A stretch of 52,338 nucleotides of DNA from positions 1 to 52,338 of the forward strand of contig NZ_JAELTP010000034.1 of assembly GCF_016428915.1 (NCBI RefSeq), given 5' to 3'. Position numbers and translations under genes: made by a program. This document shows positions 8,386 through 17,943 of this stretch, piece after piece. Each line of letters starts with the position of its first letter. The stretch's first letter is position 1. The DNA is from Pandoraea sp. ASV26 (GTDB lineage: Bacteria > Pseudomonadota > Gammaproteobacteria > Burkholderiales > Burkholderiaceae). The notes below the pieces were generated by a model. The model had not been told where the DNA came from. It saw nothing but the letters and a program-made list of their open reading frames with translations, and searched no databases.

Positions 8386-9621
8386 ATGATGAGCGAGAAC
8401 CAACAACAAGCGCCTGCCCAGCCGGCACCGAACAATGGCAAGCGCCGTCGCATGATGCTGACGCTGACGGCCGTGATTGCCATTGCGGCCATCGGCTACG
8501 GCGCCTACTACGCGCTGTATGCGCGCTATTACGAAGACACCGACGACGCGTATGTCGCGGGCAACGTGGTGCAGATCACCCCGCAGGTCGCGGGCACCGT
8601 CACCGGCGTGAAGGTCGACGACACGCAGATGGTCAAGGCTGGCCAGCCGCTGGTCACGCTCGACGAGACCGACTCGCGCGTGGCGCTGCTGAAGTCCGAA
8701 GCGAATCTTGCGCAGACGGTGCGCCAGGTGCGCACGTATTTCGTGAACAACGACGCCTATGCCGCCACCGTGGCAATGCGCGAATCGGAACTTGCGAAGG
8801 CACAGGCCGACGTGAAGCGCCGCGAAATGGCCATTGCGTCGGGCGCCGTGTCGCGCGAAGAACTGGCCCATGCTCAGGACGCCGTGAAGACGGCACAAGC
8901 CAGCCTCGAACAGGCACGCGCGCAGTTGGTGTCGAACAAGGCGCTGACCGACAAGACCACGGTGACCACGCACCCGAACGTGCAGCAAGCCGCCGCACAG
9001 GTACGCGCGGCGTATCTGGACTACGCCCGCACGACGATTCCGGCGCCGGTCGATGGCTACGTGGCCAAGCGCTCGGTGCAGGTCGGCCAGCGCGTGGCCA
9101 CGGGTGCCCCGCTCATGGCCCTGGTGCCGCTCAACCAGGTCTGGGTCGACGCCAACTTCAAGGAAGTGCAGATCGCGCACATGCGTGTGGGTCAGCCTGT
9201 GACGCTCACCGCCGACGTGTACGGTTCGGCCGTCGAATACAAGGGCACGGTCGCAGGCTTCTCCGCAGGCACGGGCAGCGCCTTCTCGCTGCTGCCGGCG
9301 CAGAACGCCACGGGTAACTGGATCAAGGTCGTGCAACGTCTGCCGGTACGTATCGCGCTCGACGCCAAGCAGTTGCAAGAGCATCCGCTGCGTGTCGGTC
9401 TGTCGATGCAGGTCAAGGTCAATGTGCGCAACACGGACGGCAAGGAGCTGGGCAATGCGCCGACGCTGCCGGCGTACTCGACCGACGTGTACGACAAGGT
9501 CGGCCACGACGCCGACGCCATCGTCGCCAAGATCATCACCGAAAACGCGGGTGCCGGCGCCTCTGGCGCAGGTGGCGCCAGCGACACGCGCAATCAGCCG
9601 GCTCGCGCACGTCCCCTGTAA
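8386..9621 (+). CDS. emrA: EmrA/HlyD-type membrane-fusion adaptor of the efflux pump
   Basis: A 411-residue periplasmic adaptor linking the inner-membrane pump to the NodT-type duct. Residues about 22-43 form one inner-membrane anchor after a KRRR stop. EDTDDAYVAGNVVQITPQVAG is the biotinyl-lipoyl half-domain typical of EmrA. A long coiled-coil hairpin (about residues 95-205, QTVRQVRTYFV to NKALTDK) follows, then the second lipoyl half (TTIPAPVDGYVAKRSVQVGQ) and beta-barrel. Two adjacent ATG codons occur; GGAG is 3 nt before the first and 6 nt before the second (8389), which may be the real start. An Ala/Gly-rich C-terminal tail is poorly conserved in the family. It is co-transcribed with the next gene (37-bp gap). 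Confidence 0.93.
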   Translation: MMSENQQQAPAQPAPNNGKRRRMMLTLTAVIAIAAIGYGAYYALYARYYEDTDDAYVAGNVVQITPQVAGTVTGVKVDDTQMVKAGQPLVTLDETDSRVALLKSEANLAQTVRQVRTYFVNNDAYAATVAMRESELAKAQADVKRREMAIASGAVSREELAHAQDAVKTAQASLEQARAQLVSNKALTDKTTVTTHPNVQQAAAQVRAAYLDYARTTIPAPVDGYVAKRSVQVGQRVATGAPLMALVPLNQVWVDANFKEVQIAHMRVGQPVTLTADVYGSAVEYKGTVAGFSAGTGSAFSLLPAQNATGNWIKVVQRLPVRIALDAKQLQEHPLRVGLSMQVKVNVRNTDGKELGNAPTLPAYSTDVYDKVGHDADAIVAKIITENAGAGASGAGGASDTRNQPARARPL

Positions 9622-9658
9622 AGCGGAGGGGGGTGCCCTCCACCCCCTTTGACATCTC

Positions 9659-11209
9659 ATGGCAACTCAAAACGCTCCTGCCCCCCTGAAGGGGGGGCAG
9701 TTGGTACTCGGCACCATCGCGTTGTCGCTCGCCACGTTCATGAACGTGCTCGACACCTCGATTGCCAACGTATCGATTCCCGCCATTTCCGGCGACCTTG
9801 GTGTCTCGTCGAGTCAGGGGACCTGGGTGATCACGTCGTTCGCGGTCGCCAACGCCATTTCGGTGCCGCTCACGGGCTGGCTCACCGAACGCTTCGGCGC
9901 AGTGCGACTGTTCATCACGTCGATCCTGCTGTTCGTGCTGGCCTCGTGGCTGTGCGGCATGGCGCCGACGCTCGAGATCCTGCTCGCGGCACGGGTGCTG
10001 CAAGGCGCCGTGGCCGGACCGATGATCCCGCTCTCGCAATCGCTGCTGCTCTCGAGCTATCCCCCCGCGAAGAGTTCGATGGCCCTGGCGCTATGGGGTA
10101 TGACAACACTCGTCGCGCCGGTGATGGGCCCGATTCTCGGCGGCTATATCTCGGATAACTACCGCTGGCCGTGGATTTTCTACATCAACATTCCGGTCGG
10201 TATTGCCGCCGCGTATGTCACGTGGCTGATCTACGCCAAGCGTGAAACCCCGACACAGCGAAAACCGATCGATACCGTCGGGCTGGCGTTGCTCGTGCTG
10301 TGGGTAGGCTCGTTGCAGGTGATGCTCGACAAGGGCAAGGAACTCGACTGGTTCAATTCGTCGACGATTGTCGTGCTCGCACTCGTGGCGCTGGTGTCGT
10401 TCTGCTTCTTCGTCATCTGGGAAATTACCGAGAAGCATCCGGTGGTCGACCTCACGCTATTCAAGCGGGTCAACTTCACCGGCGGCGTGGTAGCCATTTC
10501 GGTGGGCTACGGGCTGTTCTTCGGGAACCTCGTGATTTTGCCGCAGTGGTTGCAGATCTACCTCGGCTACACAGCCACGGAGGCGGGTCTGGTGATGGCA
10601 CCGGTGGGTCTGTTCGCCATCATTCTGTCGCCGATCATCGGCAAGACGCTGCCAAAGCTCGATGCACGATGGGTCGTGACCGTCTCGTTCCTGCTGTTCG
10701 CGCTGGTGTTCGTGATGCGCTCGCACTTCAACACGCTCGTTGATACGCGCACGCTGATGATCCCGACGTTCCTGCAAGGCGTGCCGATGTCGATGTTCTT
10801 CATCCCGCTCACGGCCATCATTCTGTCGGGGCTGCCACCGAGCCGTATTCCGGCAGCGGCTGGCCTGTCCAACTTCGTGCGGATTACGTGCGGTGCCGTG
10901 GGCACGTCGATTGCGACGACCGTGTGGGACAACCGGATCACGCTGCACCACGCGCAGTTGACGGAGCATCTGACGCCCTACGACTCGACGTTCAATGCCT
11001 CGGTAGAGAGCCTCAACCAGCTCGGCATGACGACGCCACAGGCGCACGGTTACATCGACCGGCTGGTGACACAGCAGTCGGCAATGCTCGGTGCCAACGA
11101 CATTTTCTGGGTCTCGGCGCTGCTGTTCGTGCTGATGATCGTGATGGTGTGGATCACGCGTCCAATGAAGGGCGGCGGCGGCGCAGACGCCGCAGCGGGC
11201 GCCCACTGA
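9659..11209 (+). CDS. emrB: EmrB-type DHA2 family drug:H+ antiporter
   Basis: A 516-residue major facilitator with about 14 membrane segments, the proton-driven pump of the tripartite exporter. Diagnostic motifs are LDTSIANVSIPAISGDLG in helix 1 (DHA2 motif D), GWLTERFGAVRLF (motif A) and LWGMTTLVAPVMGPILGGY in helix 5 (antiporter motif C, GP...GG). A Gly/Ala-rich tail ends the protein. The ATG at 9659 is 37 bp after emrA. There is no strong Shine-Dalgarno (GGGGGTGCCC lies ~25 bp upstream), so translational coupling to emrA is possible. Probable substrates are hydrophobic toxic compounds; specificity is unknown. A strong terminator closes the operon. Confidence 0.94.
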   Translation: MATQNAPAPLKGGQLVLGTIALSLATFMNVLDTSIANVSIPAISGDLGVSSSQGTWVITSFAVANAISVPLTGWLTERFGAVRLFITSILLFVLASWLCGMAPTLEILLAARVLQGAVAGPMIPLSQSLLLSSYPPAKSSMALALWGMTTLVAPVMGPILGGYISDNYRWPWIFYINIPVGIAAAYVTWLIYAKRETPTQRKPIDTVGLALLVLWVGSLQVMLDKGKELDWFNSSTIVVLALVALVSFCFFVIWEITEKHPVVDLTLFKRVNFTGGVVAISVGYGLFFGNLVILPQWLQIYLGYTATEAGLVMAPVGLFAIILSPIIGKTLPKLDARWVVTVSFLLFALVFVMRSHFNTLVDTRTLMIPTFLQGVPMSMFFIPLTAIILSGLPPSRIPAAAGLSNFVRITCGAVGTSIATTVWDNRITLHHAQLTEHLTPYDSTFNASVESLNQLGMTTPQAHGYIDRLVTQQSAMLGANDIFWVSALLFVLMIVMVWITRPMKGGGGADAAAGAH

Positions 11210-11265
11210 AGTCAGGTCTTCCCCCCGAGTGTCCGGACCTGCTCTGTACTACCGGGCACTTCTTG

Positions 11266-11294
11266 AACCCCGCTGAGGTTAGCGGGGTTTTTTT
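11266..11294 (+). terminator. Rho-independent terminator of the emr-type operon
   Basis: Stem AACCCCGCT (11266-11274), loop GAGGTT, AGCGGGGTT (11281-11289), then a T-run to 11294. Confidence 0.92.
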
Positions 11295-11335
11295 GCATTT
11301 GGAGGGACGCCGCAGCTCAATGCGGCCCATGCAGC

Positions 11336-11644
11336 TCAACCGACGAGATAACGCAATGCCCCGGTGACGGCAATGCTGAGGATCACCGTCGGCAGCAGCG
11401 AAAACCGCATCGCGACGAGCAGCGTGAGCGCCAGTGCGATCAAATCGGCCGGCCGGTCGGCGACGAACGACGGCGCGATCACCGAGATGAGCACGCAGCC
11501 CGGCAGGCTCTCCATCACCGCGCGCATGCGCGGGCTGAGCGTGCGGTCGCGCAGCACCAGAAAGCCGACGATACGCGTGGCGTAGGTCGTCAGCGCCATC
11601 AGCGCGACGGTCGCCAACGGCAGGAAGAGAGTGGCATCAGGCAT
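11336..11644 (-). CDS. azlD: AzlD-family branched-chain amino-acid exporter small subunit
   Basis: A 102-residue, four-helix membrane protein of the AzlD family. ALTTYATRIVGFLVLRD near residue 17 and the PGCVLISVIAPSF segment near residue 48 are the recognisable blocks. AzlD proteins pair with AzlC to export branched-chain amino acids or toxic analogues. The start overlaps the end of azlC by 8 bp (11637-11644), so the two are translationally coupled. Confidence 0.9.
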   Translation of the reverse strand: MPDATLFLPLATVALMALTTYATRIVGFLVLRDRTLSPRMRAVMESLPGCVLISVIAPSFVADRPADLIALALTLLVAMRFSLLPTVILSIAVTGALRYLVG

Positions 11645-12368
11645 CGCGCGGTTCCATCAGAATGGCAGCCAGCAGCCCGGTGCACGCGCCCGCTGCGACA
11701 TACCACGCGCCCGGCACGTAGAGATAGGTCAACGCCGCGGCCACGAGACTGACGAGCCACGGCAGACTCTTGCGCCAGCCGCGCCACATGCCCTTGAGCA
11801 GCACGAGGAAAACCGCAGTGAAGGCCATGTCGAAGCCGTATTGCTCGATGTCGCCAAGCACCGGCCCGAGCACCGCGCCCAACGCCGTAAAGGCAATCCA
11901 GGTGAGCCAGAGATTCACGGCAACGCCGAGGTAGTACGGCAGACTGATTCGGTCCACGCCGCGCGACTTCACGTCGGCCAGTGCCATCGCCCAGCTCTCA
12001 TCGCACATCAGAAACAGTGAGGCGAGCGCGCGACGCAACGGAACATGCCGCATGAGCGGCGCCAATGCCGCGCCCATCAGGATGTGACGCGCATTGACCA
12101 GACACGACATCGCAACGATCAGCGCGAGATGCGGCGGCGAGGTCCACAGACGCACCGCCGTGAACTCTGACCCGCCGGCGAAATTGAGCCCGGTCATGAG
12201 CGGGACGAGAAACGCGGGCATACCTTTTTGAGCGGCTTGCGCACCCAGCACCATCGCGAACGGCACGAAGCCCAGCATGACAGGCAACGAGGCACGCATA
12301 CCGCGCGCCACTTCGAGTTTTACGTACGACTGCGGTGACGATGCCGTCGAAGATGACATTCCGGACAC
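11637..12368 (-). CDS. azlC: AzlC-family branched-chain amino-acid exporter large subunit
   Basis: A 243-residue inner-membrane protein of the AzlC/YgaZ family. Residues about 25-60 carry GMRASLPVMLGFVPFAMVLG and the GLNFAGGSEFTAVRLW signature; NARHILMGAALAPL follows near residue 95. I prefer a GTG start at 12368 because AGGAG lies 5 nt upstream; the ATG at 12359 would be 14 nt away. An ATG-free extension to 12413 has no RBS support. With AzlD it forms an amino-acid exporter (valine and analogues in E. coli YgaZH). No Lrp-type regulator is adjacent. Confidence 0.9.
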   Translation of the reverse strand: MSGMSSSTASSPQSYVKLEVARGMRASLPVMLGFVPFAMVLGAQAAQKGMPAFLVPLMTGLNFAGGSEFTAVRLWTSPPHLALIVAMSCLVNARHILMGAALAPLMRHVPLRRALASLFLMCDESWAMALADVKSRGVDRISLPYYLGVAVNLWLTWIAFTALGAVLGPVLGDIEQYGFDMAFTAVFLVLLKGMWRGWRKSLPWLVSLVAAALTYLYVPGAWYVAAGACTGLLAAILMEPRDA

Positions 12369-12633
12369 AAAGACTCCTGCTTGATTCTGCTTGATCCATC
12401 GGCTTGGCAGCATAGCGAAAACCGACCGTCCGACGCTTGTACATTCTTGCGCTGCACGCGTCGGCGAGCGGCGGTTATACCCATTAAAACGCTACGAATG
12501 GAGGGGAACGCACAGCGCTGCCGGGTCGCGGCACACCTCACGCAATCGCAGTATCATTGCGGTTTCCCCGACCGACGGCCCACAGGCCGTGCGGCTGGCG
12601 GGAAAGCACCATTAGCCCCCAAAAACAAACATC

Positions 12634-13128
12634 ATGAATACCCCGCAGAATCAGAGCGAACGCTCCGAAGTCACTTTCCGCTTTCTGGCCGAGCCGGCCG
12701 CTGTCAATTTCGGCGGCAAGGTGCACGGGGGCTCGCTGATGAAATGGATCGACGAAGTCGCGTACGCCTGCGCGGCCACGTGGTCGGGCCGCTATTGCGT
12801 GACGGTCAGCGTGGGCAACATTCGCTTTCGCCGTCCGATTCTGGTGGGCAATCTGGTGGAACTGCGCGCCCGTATCGTGGCGACGGGTCGTACCAGCATG
12901 CACATCCATGTGTCGGTACACGCGGGCGATCCCAAGTGGGGTGAGCTGCGTCAGACAACCGACTGCCTGATGGTGTTCGTCGCCGTCGACGAAAGCAATC
13001 ACCCGGTCAGCGTGCCGTCCTTCGAGCCGAAGACGGAAGAGCAAAAAGCGTTGGCGAAGTACGCGATGGACGTCAAGGCAGCACTGGACGCGATCGTCGA
13101 ACTCAAGCCCGATAACGTCGCCCACTGA
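12634..13128 (+). CDS. Acyl-CoA thioesterase, single hotdog domain
   Basis: A 164-residue cytosolic hotdog-fold thioesterase of the YciA/BACH type, which cleaves acyl-CoA to free acid and CoA. The catalytic region NFGGKVHGGSLMKWIDEVAY contains the Asn and Asp conserved in this group. VSVGNIRFRRPILVGNLVEL forms the central sheet. The N-terminal peptide QSERSEVTFRFLAEP matches the usual start of the family. The preferred acyl chain cannot be read. It stands alone between azlC (divergent) and truB (convergent). Confidence 0.88.
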   Translation: MNTPQNQSERSEVTFRFLAEPAAVNFGGKVHGGSLMKWIDEVAYACAATWSGRYCVTVSVGNIRFRRPILVGNLVELRARIVATGRTSMHIHVSVHAGDPKWGELRQTTDCLMVFVAVDESNHPVSVPSFEPKTEEQKALAKYAMDVKAALDAIVELKPDNVAH

Positions 13129-13226
13129 CGACCCAGGCCCCCGACCGGCAAGCGGTGACGGTGATGGCGAAACGCGGCTCGGGAAGCCCCGTGACCGCAT
13201 CCGCCGCGCACCGCCAGCCCCCGCGC

Positions 13227-13259
13227 TTACTGCGTCCTTACTGCGTCCTTACTGCGTCT
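13227..13259. repeat. Three tandem 11-bp repeats at the truB 3' end
   Basis: TTACTGCGTCC, TTACTGCGTCC, TTACTGCGTCT in direct succession. The last copy holds the truB stop codon (TAA on the minus strand), so the array repeats the ...GCAGTAA end of the gene into the downstream sequence. It looks like replication slippage. Confidence 0.85.
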
Positions 13260-14235
13260 TCAAAAGGCGCTGCGGCGTGAGCAGCGCCGCTTCATCGAGC
13301 CGTGCGACGCCCAGCAATCGAGCGGCAACGTCACCGACGGCTTCTGCGTAGACCTTCACTTCGATGTCCTCATGAGCCGCGGCGCATGCGCGCAGCGGCA
13401 GAGGGCAGCGCGTCTCGTCCAGTCGCAGGCGTTGCCCATGAGAGAAACGCTTCGCGAGCGTGTCGTCGAGCCAAACCGTCGGGAGTGTCTTCAGAAGTGC
13501 ATCGACCGGTGCCAGCTTCTCCACGCGTTGCGCGTGATCGATCGCACCGAGGCCTTCAAGTGTGACCGCGCCTTCCAGCGTGAGAGGGCCGACTGCCGTG
13601 CGGCGCAGCGCACGCAAATGCGCACCGCAGCCCAGCGCTTCGCCAATGTCCTCTGCCAGCGTGCGCACATACGTGCCTTTGCTGCACGTCACGCGGAAGG
13701 TGAATTCGGCCACGTCGGGCAACGAGCAGGCCGTCATCTCCAGCAGATGGATCGTGATCTCGCGCGCTTCGCGCTCGAGCGTCTGCCCCGCGCGCGCATA
13801 TTCGTACAACGGCTTGCCGTCGCGCTTTAACGCCGAATACATCGGCGGCACCTGCGAGATGGCGCCCGTGAAGCGCGGCAGCACGGCACGAATCGCCGCT
13901 TCGTCCACCGTCACGGGACGCGTCACCAGCACCTCCCCTTCCGCGTCGCCCGTCGTGGTCGTCTCGCCCAGACGCACACGCGCCTCGTACGTCTTGTCGG
14001 CTTCGAGCAAGTCCTGCGAGAACTTCGTCGCTTCGCCGAAGCACAGCGGCAACAAGCCGGTCGCCAACGGATCGAGCGTGCCCGTATGCCCTGCCTTGAG
14101 TGCCTGCAACAGACGCTTGGCTTTGATCAGCGCGTCGTTGGACGACAGGCCCAGCGGCTTGTCCAGCAACAGCACGCCATCGAGGGCGAAACGGGGGAGT
14201 TTTTGGCGGGGTGCCTGCGAGCGCGGGTCCGTCAT
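13249..14235 (-). CDS. truB: tRNA pseudouridine-55 synthase TruB
   Basis: A 328-residue enzyme that converts U55 to pseudouridine in the T loop of most tRNAs. The catalytic Asp55 lies in GHTGTLDPLATGLLP. DGVLLLDKPLGLSSNDAL (about residue 19) and KTYEARVRLGETTTTGDAEG are the other TruB blocks. CSKGTYVRTLAEDIGEALG precedes the PUA-like C-terminal half. I chose the ATG at 14235 (MTDPRSQ) by comparison with related proteins; no good Shine-Dalgarno is visible, which fits coupling within the rimP-to-truB operon. A GTG start at 14283 is the alternative. Confidence 0.95.
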   Translation of the reverse strand: MTDPRSQAPRQKLPRFALDGVLLLDKPLGLSSNDALIKAKRLLQALKAGHTGTLDPLATGLLPLCFGEATKFSQDLLEADKTYEARVRLGETTTTGDAEGEVLVTRPVTVDEAAIRAVLPRFTGAISQVPPMYSALKRDGKPLYEYARAGQTLEREAREITIHLLEMTACSLPDVAEFTFRVTCSKGTYVRTLAEDIGEALGCGAHLRALRRTAVGPLTLEGAVTLEGLGAIDHAQRVEKLAPVDALLKTLPTVWLDDTLAKRFSHGQRLRLDETRCPLPLRACAAAHEDIEVKVYAEAVGDVAARLLGVARLDEAALLTPQRLLKTQ

Positions 14236-14350
14236 GATGCGAGGAGGGCTTGAGAGATTCTTGTGGGCGGCGCGCCGTTGCACTCATCACGAGCGCTCGG
14301 GCATCGCCATACTACCGGGCTCGCCATCGGGCCAGCCCGGCAGGCTGCAT

Positions 14351-14380
14351 CGTCGATCGACGTCGATCGACATCGATCGA
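14351..14380. repeat. Three 10-bp repeats built on CGATCG between truB and rbfA
   Basis: CGTCGATCGA, CGTCGATCGA, CATCGATCGA in tandem, just after the rbfA stop. Each unit is nearly self-complementary, so the RNA could fold into alternative small hairpins in the rbfA-truB intergenic stretch. Confidence 0.85.
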
Positions 14381-14384
14381 TGGC

Positions 14385-14801
14385 TTACTTGCCGTCGTCT
14401 TCCTTGTCGCTGTCTTGCGCATCGCCCTCGCCCGCTTCTTCTTTCGCGCGCGTGGCGTTGGCCGTGTCGATCAGTCGCGACATTTCGATCGCACGTTCGA
14501 TCGACTGATCGAAGTGGAAGTGCAATGTCGGCACCGTGTGGATGTGCAACCGCTTGAACAGCAGGTTGCGCAGATAGCCGGCCGCTTCGTTGAGCGCCTC
14601 ACCGGTAGCCTTCGGGTCGCCGGTCAGCGTCGTGTAATACACCTTCGCATGCGCATAATCAGGTGTCACTTCCACGCTTTGCAGCGTCACCAGACCAATG
14701 CGCGGGTCTTTCACTTCACGTTGAATCAACTCCGACAGATCGCGCTGGATCTGGTCGTTGATACGAAGATTCCGACCCGGAACGCCACGTTTCTTTGCCA
14801 T
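14385..14801 (-). CDS. rbfA: 30S ribosome-binding factor RbfA
   Basis: A 138-residue KH-fold protein that binds the 30S subunit and helps 16S rRNA 5'-end maturation. [20 protein letters not shown] is the typical start. [20 protein letters not shown] and the VKVYYTTL-like strand ([11 protein letters not shown]) are family blocks, and [21 protein letters not shown] carries the KH core. The C-terminus is acidic and disordered ([18 protein letters not shown]). The in-frame extension up to 14975 is not coding. Operon position between infB and truB is the classic one. Confidence 0.96.
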   Translation of the reverse strand: MAKKRGVPGRNLRINDQIQRDLSELIQREVKDPRIGLVTLQSVEVTPDYAHAKVYYTTLTGDPKATGEALNEAAGYLRNLLFKRLHIHTVPTLHFHFDQSIERAIEMSRLIDTANATRAKEEAGEGDAQDSDKEDDGK

Positions 14802-14884
14802 AACAAACTCGCTAATAATGCAATGGCCCACGCCACCGGTTTCCCGGCTTGGTGGGCCATTCCACATCCGTTGTACAAATCGCG

Positions 14885-17863
14885 TTACAGCGAGCGCGCA
14901 ACTTCCGTGATTTCGAACGCTTCCAGTTGGTCGCCTTCCGTGATGTCGTTGAAGTTCTTCACCGACAGACCACACTCGAAACCGGACTTGACTTCCTTCA
15001 CGTCATCCTTGAAGCGCTTGAGCGAATCCAGTTCGCCCGTGAAGATGACGACGTTGTTGCGCAACACACGCACATGCGACGAACGCTTGACGAAGCCGTC
15101 GAGGACCATACAGCCCGCCACCTTGCCAATCTTCGGCACGCTGAACGTCTGGCGAACGTCGATGAGACCCGTGATCTCTTCCTTCTTCTCCGGCGCCAGC
15201 ATGCCCGACATCGCTGCCTTCACCTCATCCACTGCGTCATAGATGATGTTGTAGTAACGAATGTCGATACCGTTCGACTCGGCCAGCTTGCGGGCCAGCG
15301 CATCGGCACGCGTGTTGAAGCCGATGATGACCGCCTTCGAAGCCGTTGCCAGGTTGACGTCGCTTTCGCTGATGCCGCCCACCGCAGCGTGCACGATCTG
15401 CACGCGCACTTCCGGCGTCGAGAGCTTGTTGAGCGATTGCGCCAGCGCTTCCTGCGAACCCTGCACGTCTGCCTTGATGATCAACGGCAGCGTCTTGACT
15501 TCGCCTTCGGTCATCTGCTCCAGCAGGTTCTCGAGCTTCGCGGCCTGTTGCTTGGCCAGCTTCACGTCGCGGAACTTGCCTTGACGGAACAGGGCGATTT
15601 CACGCGCCTTGCGCTCGTCCTGAACCACCAGCACTTCTTCACCGGCACCCGGCACTTCCGACAGACCCTGAATTTCCACAGGGATCGACGGACCGGCTTC
15701 CTTCGCGTTCTTGCCGGTTTCGTCCAGCATGGCACGCACACGGCCGTAAGCCTGACCGGCCAGCACCATGTCGCCACGCTTGAGCGTACCCGACTGCACC
15801 AGAATCGTTGCCACCGGACCCTTACCCTTGTCCAGCTTCGCTTCAATCACGATGCCCTTGGCCGGCGCGTCGACCGGTGCCTTCAGCTCCAGCACTTCGG
15901 CTTGCAACAGCACGTTCTCGAGCAGATCGTCGATGCCCGTACCCGCCTTCGCAGACACCGGCACGAACGGCGAATCGCCACCGTACTCTTCCGGCACCAC
16001 GCCCTCGGCCACGAGTTCCTGCTTCACGCGGTCCGGGTTGGCTTCCGGCTTGTCGATCTTGTTGATCGCCACCACGATCGGCACACCGGCCGCCTTCGCG
16101 TGAGCAATCGCTTCCTTCGTCTGCGGCATCACGCCATCGTCCGCCGCGACCACCAGAATCACGATGTCCGTTGCCTGTGCACCGCGAGCCCGCATGGCCG
16201 TGAAGGCCTCGTGACCCGGCGTGTCGAGGAATGTCACCGTGCCACGCGGCGTTTCCACGTGATAGGCACCGATGTGCTGCGTAATGCCACCGGCTTCGCC
16301 CGACGCCACCTTGGCGCGACGGATGTAATCCAGCAGCGAGGTCTTGCCGTGGTCGACGTGACCCATCACGGTCACGACCGGGGGACGCGGCAGCGCTTCG
16401 ACTTCCTTCGCTTCGTTGCCCAGGTCCAGCAGCGTTTCAGGATCGTCCAGCTTCGCGGCGATCGCACGGTGGCCAAGTTCTTCCACCACGATCATTGCCG
16501 TTTCCTGATCCAGCACCTGATTGATGGTCACCATCTGGCCCATCTTCATCATCAGCTTGATGACTTCGGCGGCCTTGACCGACATCTTGTGCGCGAGATC
16601 GGCAACGCTGACGGTCTCCGGCACATGGACGTCACGCACGACCGGCTCGGTCGGCGCCTGGAAGGCCTGGCCATCCTGCGAATGACGGTCGCCACGACGG
16701 CCGCCACGGCCACCGCCACGCCAACCATCCGAACCGCCGTTCGCATCACCGCGCGTCTTCATGCCGCCACGCTTGTTGCGGTTATCGGCATCTTTCTGCC
16801 AGGCACCGGCCTTCTTGTCCTTCTTGTCCGCTGCACCGGCCGTCGTCGACGCCGGCGCTGCCGTTGCCGGCTTCCTGTCTGCCGGCTTGGCCGCCGTGGC
16901 ACCTTCCGGCTTGGCCGGCTTGTGCAACGTGCCCTTCGCTTCGGGCTTGGGCGCGACGGCGGCAGCAGGTGCCGGCTCCGGCGCCTTCAGCACGCGACGC
17001 GGTGCATTCAACATTTCGCGAATCGCACGCGCCTCGGCTTCTGCCACAGCACGACGCTTGCGAATCGCTTCTTCCTCGGCACGCGCCTTGTCAGCGGCAG
17101 CGCTCGCCTTTTCGGCGGCGGCACGCGCTTCCTCGCTCGCCTTGCGGGCTTGCTCGCGCTCGGCATCCGCCTTGGCTGCGGCAGCCTTCTCGGCTTGCTG
17201 GGCCTTTTCCGCCTTTTCCGCGTTTTCGGCATCCGCCTTGGAAGCCGCTTCGGCGTCCACAGCCGAAGCCTTTTCGACTTCGGCGTCAGCCTTGGCTTCG
17301 ACCTTGGCCTTCTGCTCTTCGGCGGCCTTGGCCGCTGCGGCTGCGCGCTCCGCTTCCTCACGCACCCGGCGCTCGGCAGCTTCCTTCTCTTCGCGCTCGC
17401 GACGCTCGGCTTCTTCGCGTTCCAGCTGTTCCTGGCGACGCTTGAGCTCAGCAGCTTCCGCCGCCAGACGCTCCGCTTCGCGGCGTGCGTCTTCCTCACG
17501 CTGACGAAGGGCTTCGTCTTCCGCGGCGGCGGCTGCGGCGTTATCCGTGCCTTCCGCGACGTCGTCACGCTTGACGAAGGTGCGCTTCTTGCGCACTTCG
17601 ACTTGAATCGTGCGCGCCTTTCCGGTCGCGTCGGCTTGCTTGATTTCCGAGGTCTGGCGACGCGTCAGAGTGATCTTCTTTTTGTCGCCGTCGCCAGCAC
17701 CGTGCGACCGGCGCAGGTGCTCCAGCAGACGGGCCTTGTCGGCTTCCGTCAGCGAATCGTCGGCGCTGAGTTTGTCCACGCCGGCGGCTTTGAGTTGCTC
17801 CAGCAACACGCCGGCCGGCATTTTCAGTTCTGCAGCAAATTGGGCTACGTTGATGCTCGCCAT
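14885..17863 (-). CDS. infB: Translation initiation factor IF-2
   Basis: A 992-residue IF-2, the GTPase that places fMet-tRNA on the 30S subunit. Residues 1-55 are the first IF2_N domain ([16 protein letters not shown]). About 95-400 form a long charged segment rich in Ala, Glu, Lys and Arg, likely helical or coiled, followed by a Gly/Arg-rich stretch ([11 protein letters not shown]). A second IF2_N domain lies at about 405-470. The G domain holds [10 protein letters not shown] near residue 500, DTPGHEAF and [10 protein letters not shown]. The C-terminal domains end in EVARSL. The long linker gives a total above E. coli IF2-1 (890). It lies 80 bp after nusA in the same operon. Confidence 0.97.
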   Translation of the reverse strand: MASINVAQFAAELKMPAGVLLEQLKAAGVDKLSADDSLTEADKARLLEHLRRSHGAGDGDKKKITLTRRQTSEIKQADATGKARTIQVEVRKKRTFVKRDDVAEGTDNAAAAAAEDEALRQREEDARREAERLAAEAAELKRRQEQLEREEAERREREEKEAAERRVREEAERAAAAAKAAEEQKAKVEAKADAEVEKASAVDAEAASKADAENAEKAEKAQQAEKAAAAKADAEREQARKASEEARAAAEKASAAADKARAEEEAIRKRRAVAEAEARAIREMLNAPRRVLKAPEPAPAAAVAPKPEAKGTLHKPAKPEGATAAKPADRKPATAAPASTTAGAADKKDKKAGAWQKDADNRNKRGGMKTRGDANGGSDGWRGGGRGGRRGDRHSQDGQAFQAPTEPVVRDVHVPETVSVADLAHKMSVKAAEVIKLMMKMGQMVTINQVLDQETAMIVVEELGHRAIAAKLDDPETLLDLGNEAKEVEALPRPPVVTVMGHVDHGKTSLLDYIRRAKVASGEAGGITQHIGAYHVETPRGTVTFLDTPGHEAFTAMRARGAQATDIVILVVAADDGVMPQTKEAIAHAKAAGVPIVVAINKIDKPEANPDRVKQELVAEGVVPEEYGGDSPFVPVSAKAGTGIDDLLENVLLQAEVLELKAPVDAPAKGIVIEAKLDKGKGPVATILVQSGTLKRGDMVLAGQAYGRVRAMLDETGKNAKEAGPSIPVEIQGLSEVPGAGEEVLVVQDERKAREIALFRQGKFRDVKLAKQQAAKLENLLEQMTEGEVKTLPLIIKADVQGSQEALAQSLNKLSTPEVRVQIVHAAVGGISESDVNLATASKAVIIGFNTRADALARKLAESNGIDIRYYNIIYDAVDEVKAAMSGMLAPEKKEEITGLIDVRQTFSVPKIGKVAGCMVLDGFVKRSSHVRVLRNNVVIFTGELDSLKRFKDDVKEVKSGFECGLSVKNFNDITEGDQLEAFEITEVARSL

Positions 17864-17943
17864 TCAAACCTCTTCAAGCAAGGCCAGGCGCCTTGCGGTT
17901 AACTTCAAAGTTCACTGTTCCATATACATGCCGGGGCAGGTCA

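Noticed and set aside
11637-12413. AzlC starting further upstream at 12413
   Set aside because: The added 15 residues precede a well-placed RBS for the GTG at 12368 and have no family support.
14849-17902. 1017-residue open frame opposite infB
   Set aside because: Shadow of a GC-rich gene with strong codon bias; His/Arg/Leu-rich with no domain. infB on the other strand is unmistakable.
17864-17943. Riboswitch or leader peptide between nusA and infB
   Set aside because: Only 80 bp, with no recognisable aptamer or short ORF with RBS.
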